Assembly (NCBI GenBank): GCA_022567875.1
Contig: JADFGB010000116.1
Span: forward strand, 1 to 5,109
Reading direction: 5' to 3'
Length of the DNA: 5,109 nucleotides
DNA from: Bacteroidota bacterium
Lineage (GTDB): Bacteria; Bacteroidota; Ignavibacteria; Ignavibacteriales; Ignavibacteriaceae
Shown in pieces: positions 1 to 5,109 of the stretch (positions are counted from its first letter, which is position 1; each line of letters opens with the position of its first letter). The position numbers and the translations under genes were made by a program. The notes below the pieces were generated by a model. The model was not told where the DNA came from. It worked only from the letters and a program-made list of their open reading frames with translations, and searched no databases.

Positions 1-1
1 A

Positions 2-802
2 ATTGCATCCTTAGCTATATCAGGTATTCCTCTTTTATCCGGATTCTTTAGCAAGGATGAAATTCTCTGGTTCTCCTTTGCAAACGGTAATTTGCTATAT
101 TGGGGGATAGGTGCATTCACTGCTTTATTAACAGCGTTCTATATGTTTAGGTTGGTCTATCTTACTTTTATGGGTAAAGAAAGATTTGTAAAAGGTAAAC
201 ACGCTTCGACTCAGCGAGACGAGCATCCTCACGAATCGCCAAAAGTGATGACAATACCTTTAATTATTTTAGGTGTACTTTCGGCTATTGGAGGATTTAT
301 CGGAATACCGGCATTATTCTCCGGAGAAGGCGGTAATAAATTTGAACATTGGCTTGAACCGATCTTTAAAAATGCTGTGAATAAATTAGCAATCTATCAA
401 ACTCATTCCCACTCTACAGAGATTACTTTTATGATTATTTCTGTTGTGTTGGCAATAACAGGGATAATGGTTGCAAGGAGTATCTATTTGAAAAATCCTG
501 CTTTTGCAGACAAAATGAAAAATAGATTTAACGGTGTTTATAAAATTTTATGGAACAAATATTTTGTGGATGAATTTTACGATAGGTTAATTATTAAACC
601 TATTTATCGTTTCTCTGAATCAGTACTATGGAAAATAACAGATGCAAAAATTATTGATGGGGTTGTAAACGGTACTGCATCAATTGTTAATTCAATTTCA
701 GCAAAAATAAGAAAATTTGAAAACGGCGTTGCACAGTTCTATGCCTTAATAATGACAGTGGGTATTGCAATAGCACTGTTCTGGTTAATTTTCACTTTAT
801 AA
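2..802 (+). CDS. nuoL: NADH-quinone oxidoreductase subunit L (NuoL), C-terminal part, 5' truncated by window edge
   Basis: This is the last 266 residues of the most distal proton-pumping membrane subunit of complex I, which couples NADH:quinone electron transfer to proton export. The reading frame is open from base 2, so the gene starts upstream of the window; a TTG at base 92 is internal and not a start. Visible residues 9-22 carry the family signature GIPLLSGFFSKDEIL, whose Lys18-Asp19 pair matches the conserved Lys399-Asp400 of E. coli NuoL on the proton path. Then come membrane helices, a polar loop with a short His-containing stretch (QTHSHSTE, about residues 133-140), another helix, an amphipathic segment with NKYFVDEFYD that fits the long lateral helix that clamps the antiporter-like subunits, and a final hydrophobic anchor ending WLIFTL. 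NuoL is usually about 610-700 residues, so less than half is seen. nuoM follows after 4 bases. The assignment is secure; MrpA/NdhF-type relatives are excluded mainly by the nuoM-nuoN context. Confidence 0.96.
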   Translation: MASLAISGIPLLSGFFSKDEILWFSFANGNLLYWGIGAFTALLTAFYMFRLVYLTFMGKERFVKGKHASTQRDEHPHESPKVMTIPLIILGVLSAIGGFIGIPALFSGEGGNKFEHWLEPIFKNAVNKLAIYQTHSHSTEITFMIISVVLAITGIMVARSIYLKNPAFADKMKNRFNGVYKILWNKYFVDEFYDRLIIKPIYRFSESVLWKITDAKIIDGVVNGTASIVNSISAKIRKFENGVAQFYALIMTVGIAIALFWLIFTL

Positions 803-806
803 TTTT

Positions 807-2330
807 ATGGAATTAAATACTATACTTACAATACTTTTATTTATACCGGTTTTAGGTGCAATACTTCTTTTATTTTTTAATAAAAAAAATGAAAACTTAA
901 TCAGGTATTTCGGTCTAACTGTTTCTGTAATTGCTTTCATCCTTTCATTAATTCTTTATTTTAATTTTGATGTTGAAAACGGTGAGTTCCAATTTTTATT
1001 TAAATTTAGTTGGATATCAAATCTTAATATAAGTTTCTTTGTGGGTTTGGACGGTATGTCGATGCTGCTGTTATTGCTAACTACTTTTATAACACCCCTT
1101 ACATTAATTTCAAGCTGGTCTAGTATAAAGAAGAATGTAAAAGAGTTTACATTCTTTATGCTCCTTTTAGAAACAGGAATTATCGGCGTGTTCATTTCTC
1201 TTGATCTTTTCTTGTTCTACATTTTCTGGGAGTTAATGTTAATACCGATGTATTTTATTATAGGTATTTGGGGAGGAAAGAGAAGAATTTATGCATCCGT
1301 TAAATTTTTTATTTATACAATGGCAGGAAGTTTGCTTATGCTTGTTGCTATTATCTGGTTAGCAATCTATGCATCAACTTCGTTGGGTCATTTGTCAACA
1401 GATATTATTGAATTATATAAAGTGGGACCTGCAATTCCGGAGTCAATACAACTTTATATGTTTTTAGCTTTTGCAGTAAGCTTTGCAATAAAAGTTCCAT
1501 TGTTTCCATTTCACACGTGGCTTCCAGACGCACATACTGAAGCACCAACTGCAGGCAGCGTTATTCTTGCTGCAGTGTTACTTAAAATGGGAACTTATGG
1601 TTTAATTAGATTTAATTTACCATTGTTTCCACAGGCTTCAATTTATTTTGCTCCATTTATTTCTGTTCTTGCAGTTATAGGAATTATTTACGGTGCACTT
1701 GTTGCAATGGTGCAAACAGATATGAAAAGACTTGTAGCTTACTCTTCGGTTGCACATTTGGGTTTTGTGGTACTGGGTATTTTTGCTATGACTACTGAAT
1801 CATTGCAAGGGGCAATAATTCAAATGGTAAACCATGGACTATCAACCGGTGCTTTATTCCTTTTAGTAGGAATGATTTATGAAAGGACACATACAAGAGA
1901 AATTTCGGATTATGGTGGAATTGCTAAGATTGTTCCAATCTTTTCCTTTGCTTTATTATTTGCTTCATTATCATCAATTGGTTTACCGGGATTAAACGGG
2001 TTTGTTGGTGAATTTTTAATTTTATTGGGTTCATTCAAATCACCTGTGTTAAACAGTTGGATTTATACCGTATTTGCTACATCAGGTATAATTTTTGCAG
2101 CTATTTATATGTTGTGGATGTATCAAAGAATAGTTTTTGGAAAAGTTACAAATCCCAAGTTAGAGGAGCTGAAAGATTTGAATAAACGTGAAATGTTTGT
2201 ATTAGCTCCCATATTCATTTTAATTATTTGGATCGGAATTTATCCGAGTACGTTTTTAAAAGTTTCACAAAAAACTACAAAAAAAGTTATCGAACAGGTT
2301 TTTTATCATCAAAATGTAACAATAAAGTAA
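807..2330 (+). CDS. nuoM: NADH-quinone oxidoreductase subunit M (NuoM), complete
   Basis: NuoM is the middle antiporter-like proton-translocating subunit of complex I, an inner-membrane protein with about 14 helices. The 507-residue product has the usual length. Key residues are all present: Glu142 in FWELMLIPM (E. coli Glu144), Lys229 in FAIKVPLFPFHTWLPDAH (E. coli Lys234), Lys260 in VLLKMGTYGL (E. coli Lys265), His317 in SSVAHLGF, and Glu402 in GLNGFVGEFLIL (E. coli Glu407). The HTWLPDAHTEAPTAGS stretch (residues 236-251) is diagnostic of NuoM as opposed to NuoN (HMWAPDVYEG) or NuoL. The ATG at 807 puts the first helix immediately after the start, as expected; no Shine-Dalgarno is visible in the A/T-rich 16 bases before it, and the 4-base gap to nuoL suggests translational coupling. 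The C-terminus ends in a short polar tail. Nothing is missing or broken, so it should be functional. Confidence 0.98.
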   Translation: MELNTILTILLFIPVLGAILLLFFNKKNENLIRYFGLTVSVIAFILSLILYFNFDVENGEFQFLFKFSWISNLNISFFVGLDGMSMLLLLLTTFITPLTLISSWSSIKKNVKEFTFFMLLLETGIIGVFISLDLFLFYIFWELMLIPMYFIIGIWGGKRRIYASVKFFIYTMAGSLLMLVAIIWLAIYASTSLGHLSTDIIELYKVGPAIPESIQLYMFLAFAVSFAIKVPLFPFHTWLPDAHTEAPTAGSVILAAVLLKMGTYGLIRFNLPLFPQASIYFAPFISVLAVIGIIYGALVAMVQTDMKRLVAYSSVAHLGFVVLGIFAMTTESLQGAIIQMVNHGLSTGALFLLVGMIYERTHTREISDYGGIAKIVPIFSFALLFASLSSIGLPGLNGFVGEFLILLGSFKSPVLNSWIYTVFATSGIIFAAIYMLWMYQRIVFGKVTNPKLEELKDLNKREMFVLAPIFILIIWIGIYPSTFLKVSQKTTKKVIEQVFYHQNVTIK

Positions 2331-2333
2331 AGG
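2329..2333 (+). promoter_or_regulatory. Ribosome binding site for the antiporter gene
   Basis: AAAGG lies 6 bases before the ATG at 2340 and overlaps the nuoM stop codon (TAA 2328-2330). It supports that ATG as the start and implies that ribosomes finishing nuoM can restart directly on the next gene. The motif is short, so its strength is uncertain. Confidence 0.55.
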
Positions 2334-2339
2334 TAATAA

Positions 2340-3746
2340 ATGTTTGTCAATAAAAAATTTCATTATTTAACATTAATACTGATGCTAATTCTTGTATCAA
2401 CAATGAATATGTTTGGTGCAGATTCATCAAAAATTTTATCAGAAACTTCAGAAGCTGTTGAACCAAATATTTTAATGGTTCTACCGTTTTTAATTTTATT
2501 GATGCTGATAGCAACAGGACCTTTATTCTACAAACATTTTTGGGAAAGAAATTATCCTAAAATTTCTATTCTTTTAGGCTTAATAACTGTTGTTTACTAT
2601 TTATATGTGTTAAAAGACTCTTATAGCATTTTGCATATATTTACTGAATATGTTTCCTTTATAGCATTATTAAGTTCTCTATTTGTTGCATCGGGTGGAA
2701 TACTGATAAAAGTTGATAAAGAAGCCACACCGTTTGTAAATGTTTTGTTTTTATTATTTGGGGCTGTTATAGCTAATGTTATTGGAACAACAGGCGCGTC
2801 AATGCTTCTCATCAGACCGTTTATTAAAATGAATAAAGATAGAATAAAACCTTATCATATAATCTTTTTTATTTTTATTGTTAGTAATGTTGGAGGCGCT
2901 TTAACACCTATTGGTGATCCTCCTTTGTTCATAGGCTTTTTACGCGGTGTACCATTCTTTTGGGTTTTTGTAAATGTTTGGCATATTTGGATACCAACAA
3001 TACTTGCAATTCTTTTAGCATTCTATTTTGTTGATAGAAGGAACAAAACAGGCGAAGATAAAATAGCAAAGATAGATTACTCAGGGACTATTGAATTTAG
3101 AGGTGGTAAAAATTTAATTTATCTAGCTGGAATTATTTTGGCAGTGTTTATAGACCCAAATGTGATGAGCTGGGTTCCGAGTTTAAGTCCTCTGCCTATT
3201 GGAATAAGAGAGATTATAATGTTCGGTATTGTTTATCTATCATATAAAAATGCTCATCCAGATATTCTTAAAGCAAACGAGTTCGATTTTGAGCCTATAA
3301 AAGAAGTTGCGTATTTATTTATTGGTATATTTTTAACTATGGTTCCTGCTTTACAACTTATTGCAAATTTTGCTAAGTCTAATCACGATTTGTTGGATGC
3401 AACAACATTTTATTGGGCAACTGGTATCTTATCAGCTGTATTAGATAATACACCAACATACATGAACTTTTTAAGTGCAGCAATGGGTAAGTTCTATTTG
3501 GATGTCAATGTTCAATCTCAAGTTTTAGAGTTTGTTTCTAAAGATGATGTTTTTTTAAGAGCTATTTCTGTTTCTGCTGTTTTCTTTGGTGCAATGACAT
3601 ATATTGGGAACGGGCCCAATTTTATGGTAAAATCTATTTCAGAAAGAGCCGGTATCCAAATGCCGAGTTTCTTTGCTTATGTGTTTAAATATGCTATCCC
3701 GATATTATTGCCAATTTATGTAATTGTTTGGTTAATATTCTTTTAG
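2340..3746 (+). CDS. Putative sodium:proton antiporter of the ion transporter superfamily (NhaD/CitMHS_2-like)
   Basis: A 468-residue polytopic inner-membrane protein. Residues 1-27 form a signal-like segment (basic FVNKKFHY, hydrophobic LTLILMLILV, then FGADSS), followed by a short polar stretch and about ten or more membrane helices beginning at NILMVLPFLILLML (residue 43). Two motif pairs give the ion transporter superfamily pattern of two repeated half-transporters: GTTGASMLLIRP (149-160) with NVGGALTPIGDPPLF (183-197) in the N half, and LDNTPTYMNFL (368-378) with YIGNGPNFMVK (421-431) in the C half. Their Asn, Asp, Thr and Pro residues are the likely substrate- and ion-binding hairpins. 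Relatives are usually annotated as sodium:proton antiporters or putative citrate transporters, so the exact substrate is not established; Na+/H+ exchange is my preferred inference. It is not a complex I subunit, yet sits 9 bases after nuoM and 19 before the next gene, apparently in the same transcript. GC is about 32% (hand count of six 60-base lines), like nuoN. Confidence 0.85.
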   Translation: MFVNKKFHYLTLILMLILVSTMNMFGADSSKILSETSEAVEPNILMVLPFLILLMLIATGPLFYKHFWERNYPKISILLGLITVVYYLYVLKDSYSILHIFTEYVSFIALLSSLFVASGGILIKVDKEATPFVNVLFLLFGAVIANVIGTTGASMLLIRPFIKMNKDRIKPYHIIFFIFIVSNVGGALTPIGDPPLFIGFLRGVPFFWVFVNVWHIWIPTILAILLAFYFVDRRNKTGEDKIAKIDYSGTIEFRGGKNLIYLAGIILAVFIDPNVMSWVPSLSPLPIGIREIIMFGIVYLSYKNAHPDILKANEFDFEPIKEVAYLFIGIFLTMVPALQLIANFAKSNHDLLDATTFYWATGILSAVLDNTPTYMNFLSAAMGKFYLDVNVQSQVLEFVSKDDVFLRAISVSAVFFGAMTYIGNGPNFMVKSISERAGIQMPSFFAYVFKYAIPILLPIYVIVWLIFF

Positions 3747-3751
3747 ATAAA

Positions 3752-3758
3752 AAGGAAG
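3752..3758 (+). promoter_or_regulatory. Shine-Dalgarno for the 121-residue gene
   Basis: AAGGAAG ends 7 bases before the ATG at 3766 and is the best Shine-Dalgarno-like sequence in the window. It fixes the start of the small gene and argues that the gene is really translated. Confidence 0.65.
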
Positions 3759-3765
3759 AAAAATT

Positions 3766-4131
3766 ATGAGTACAATTAGTGAAATTCTTAAAAAGAAAAA
3801 AAACGGCTTATATTATTATAACAGGGTTATATTACCTTTTAATGGATATTTATTAAAAATTATTATTGAAGATAATATACTCACTGATTTTTCCCCCACT
3901 TCAAAACATATTTATGTTAAAGAAGAAGATGGTTTTATGAGTATATATTTTAAGGAATATAGACATTTAGAAGAAGAAGTATCTAAATATGAAGCCATAA
4001 AAATTGTAATAGTTGAAAAGGATAAAGATATTTTTGATTTAAAAAATCACAGGAAACTTGCTCTTTATCCCGGAGAAAATCATGAACTTAAAATTGAAGC
4101 AACTGACGATGACATTTTATTTATTGAGTAA
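3766..4131 (+). CDS. Hypothetical protein, 121 residues, unrecognised
   Basis: I do not recognise this family. The product is soluble-looking: no membrane segment and no signal peptide, with mildly acidic overall charge (about 23 Asp/Glu against 18 Lys/Arg). It opens with a short basic helix-like stretch (SEILKKKKNG), followed by alternating hydrophobic and polar runs suggestive of beta strands (LYYYNRVILP, YLLKIIIEDN, HIYVKEEDGFMSIYFKEY, AIKIVIVEKD, HELKIEATDDDILFIE), with one charged, probably helical stretch around residues 66-77. A compact beta-rich cytoplasmic domain is a guess. It is probably a real gene: a good Shine-Dalgarno precedes the ATG, the frame fills the space between its neighbours, and the gaps are 19 and 8 bases. 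GC is only about 24% by hand count, lower than its neighbours, partly explained by its Lys/Ile/Glu/Tyr content. A run of eight A (3796-3803) lies at codons 11-13; gain or loss of one A would stop translation soon after. A role tied to the antiporter or to complex I assembly is speculation from position only. Confidence 0.75.
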   Translation: MSTISEILKKKKNGLYYYNRVILPFNGYLLKIIIEDNILTDFSPTSKHIYVKEEDGFMSIYFKEYRHLEEEVSKYEAIKIVIVEKDKDIFDLKNHRKLALYPGENHELKIEATDDDILFIE

Positions 4132-4139
4132 TTCTGGTT

Positions 4140-5109
4140 ATGAAAATGCAAGAATTTTATAATTTAATTCCTTTTATATTAATTTCTACAACAATACTGG
4201 TTTCCCTTATTGTTGAAATGTATACTAAAAACAGTAAACGAATAATCGCTTGGATTTCTGTTTTTGTTTTCCTTGCTGCAGGGTTTCACGCTCTTGCTAA
4301 TATAGATAAAACACAATTATTTTTTAACAACATGCTACTGGTAGGGGGAAACATTAATATATTTATTTTCCTCTTTAATATTGCCGCCGCTTTAGTTGTA
4401 TTAATGGCAATGGATTATTCTTCAAAATATGGAAATGATTTCGGAGAATTTTATATTCTTCTCCAATCTTCTGTACTTGGTATGATGCTTATGGCAGGTG
4501 CTAAAGACTTATTTGTAATTTTCTTAGGTCTGGAATTAATGTCAATTAGTTTTTATGCTTTAGCAGGTTTAAATAGAAAGAGATTAAAAGCAAATGAAGC
4601 TTCATTAAAATATTTTTTACTCGGTGCGTTTGCAACAGGATTTATTGTATATGGAATAGCTCTAATTTTCGGATCGGCAAATACAACATCAATTCCTCAA
4701 ATAGTGGATAAGTTTGGAGAGTTGACACATAATTTATTATTTATGACCGGTATTTTAATGTTCTTAATAGGTTTTTCATTTAAGATGGCTGCATTTCCTT
4801 TCCATATGTGGGCACCGGATGTATATGAAGGTTCTGCAACTACAGTTGCAGGATTCTTTTCTACTGCTGGTAAAACAGCTGCATTTTCTGCAGTGATAAT
4901 TACTTTAGGTTCAGTTTTTATGCATGGAAGTACAAATATCTTTGCACCATATCTTATAGTATTAGCTGTAACATCAATGCTTTATGGAAGTATTGTTGCT
5001 ATCCCACAAAACAATATTAAACGAATGTTAGCTTATTCTTCAATTGCACACGCCGGTTATTTAATAATTGGTTTAGCTTCAGGAAATTTTGAAGGAATTG
5101 CGGTGATTA
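4140..5109 (+). CDS. nuoN: NADH-quinone oxidoreductase subunit N (NuoN), N-terminal part, 3' truncated by window edge
   Basis: NuoN is the third antiporter-like proton-pumping subunit of complex I, located in the membrane arm next to NuoM and nearest the quinone end. The window contains 323 codons of a protein usually about 480-500 residues long; the frame is still open at the edge. Diagnostic residues: Glu132 in FLGLELMSISFYAL (E. coli Glu133), Lys157 in ASLKYFLLGAF (E. coli Lys158), Lys215 in FKMAAFPFHMWAPDVYEG (E. coli Lys217) and Lys245 in TAGKTAAF (E. coli Lys247). HMWAPDVYEG is specific to NuoN. The segment IKRMLAYSSIAHAGYLIIG (293-311) parallels MKRLVAYSSVAHLGFVVLG in NuoM, reflecting their common ancestry. 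The ATG at 4140 is preferred because it is 8 bases after the previous stop; an ATG two codons later (4146) is also possible, and no clear Shine-Dalgarno decides between them. The conserved late-helix lysine (E. coli Lys395) falls outside the window. Confidence 0.97.
   Translation, partial: MKMQEFYNLIPFILISTTILVSLIVEMYTKNSKRIIAWISVFVFLAAGFHALANIDKTQLFFNNMLLVGGNINIFIFLFNIAAALVVLMAMDYSSKYGNDFGEFYILLQSSVLGMMLMAGAKDLFVIFLGLELMSISFYALAGLNRKRLKANEASLKYFLLGAFATGFIVYGIALIFGSANTTSIPQIVDKFGELTHNLLFMTGILMFLIGFSFKMAAFPFHMWAPDVYEGSATTVAGFFSTAGKTAAFSAVIITLGSVFMHGSTNIFAPYLIVLAVTSMLYGSIVAIPQNNIKRMLAYSSIAHAGYLIIGLASGNFEGIAVI

Larger units (their letters stand above)
1..5109 (+). other. nuo operon segment with a two-gene insertion: nuoL-nuoM-[antiporter-hypothetical]-nuoN
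   Basis: All five genes lie on the plus strand with gaps of 4, 9, 19 and 8 bases, and no hairpin followed by a T-run fits in any gap. A single polycistronic message is therefore the simplest reading. The promoter and the upstream complex I genes must lie before the window. nuoL, nuoM and nuoN are normally adjacent at the end of nuo operons, so the two middle genes are the departure from the standard layout. Confidence 0.85.

Noticed and set aside
92..94. TTG as a possible start codon of a short NuoL-like gene
   Set aside because: The same frame is open upstream to the window edge and carries the NuoL signature GIPLLSGFFSKDEIL, so the codon is an internal leucine.
400..423. Histidine-containing loop QTHSHSTE in NuoL as a metal-binding site
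   Set aside because: Short His-rich stretches in this C-terminal loop are common in NuoL proteins and only three histidines or fewer are here, so a specific metal site is not supported.
956..1195. Reverse-strand open frame of 79 codons inside nuoM
   Set aside because: It lies entirely opposite the well-conserved nuoM coding sequence, has no recognisable product and is a shadow of AT-rich codon use.
1719..1776. Similarity between this part of nuoM and 5016-5072 in nuoN as a possible DNA repeat
   Set aside because: The resemblance is at protein level (KRLVAYSSVAH versus KRMLAYSSIAH) and reflects the shared ancestry of the antiporter-like subunits, not a recent duplication.
2621..2812. Reverse-strand open frame of 63 codons inside the antiporter gene
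   Set aside because: It is antisense to a conserved membrane-protein gene and has no motif or context support.
3741..3765. Terminator or promoter between the antiporter and the small gene
   Set aside because: The 19-base gap contains only a purine-rich ribosome binding site; no GC-rich inverted repeat with a T-run and no convincing -35/-10 pair fits.

Overview
The window is an uninterrupted, plus-strand stretch of a respiratory complex I (nuo, NADH:quinone oxidoreductase) operon. It holds the end of nuoL, all of nuoM, two genes that do not belong to the standard complex I set, and the first two thirds of nuoN. Every gap between genes is very short (4, 9, 19 and 8 bases). There is no room for an internal promoter or terminator between the genes, and I found no RNA gene, insertion sequence, CRISPR array or large repeat.

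The DNA is AT-rich (about 24-38% GC in hand-counted segments). nuoM and nuoN start without a Shine-Dalgarno motif, as is common in the Bacteroidota/Chlorobi/Ignavibacteria group. NuoL, NuoM and NuoN look like a low-GC member of that group, perhaps Ignavibacteria, but this is a judgement from general appearance and not a search result.

Layout: 2-802 is the C-terminal part of NuoL (membrane antiporter-like subunit, with the lateral-helix end); 807-2330 is complete NuoM; 2340-3746 is a 468-residue ion-transporter-superfamily membrane protein resembling the NhaD/CitMHS_2 'sodium:proton antiporter' type; 3766-4131 is a 121-residue soluble protein of unknown function; 4140 to the window end is NuoN, cut off at the edge.

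NuoL, NuoM and NuoN are the three proton-pumping, antiporter-like modules of complex I, and all the key charged residues that fall inside the window are present. The point of interest is the two-gene cassette between nuoM and nuoN: a probable cation/proton antiporter plus an unrecognised small protein, apparently co-transcribed with the pump. A plausible but unproven reading is that the antiporter uses or balances the proton gradient that complex I builds (for example Na+ extrusion), with the small protein as a partner or bystander.
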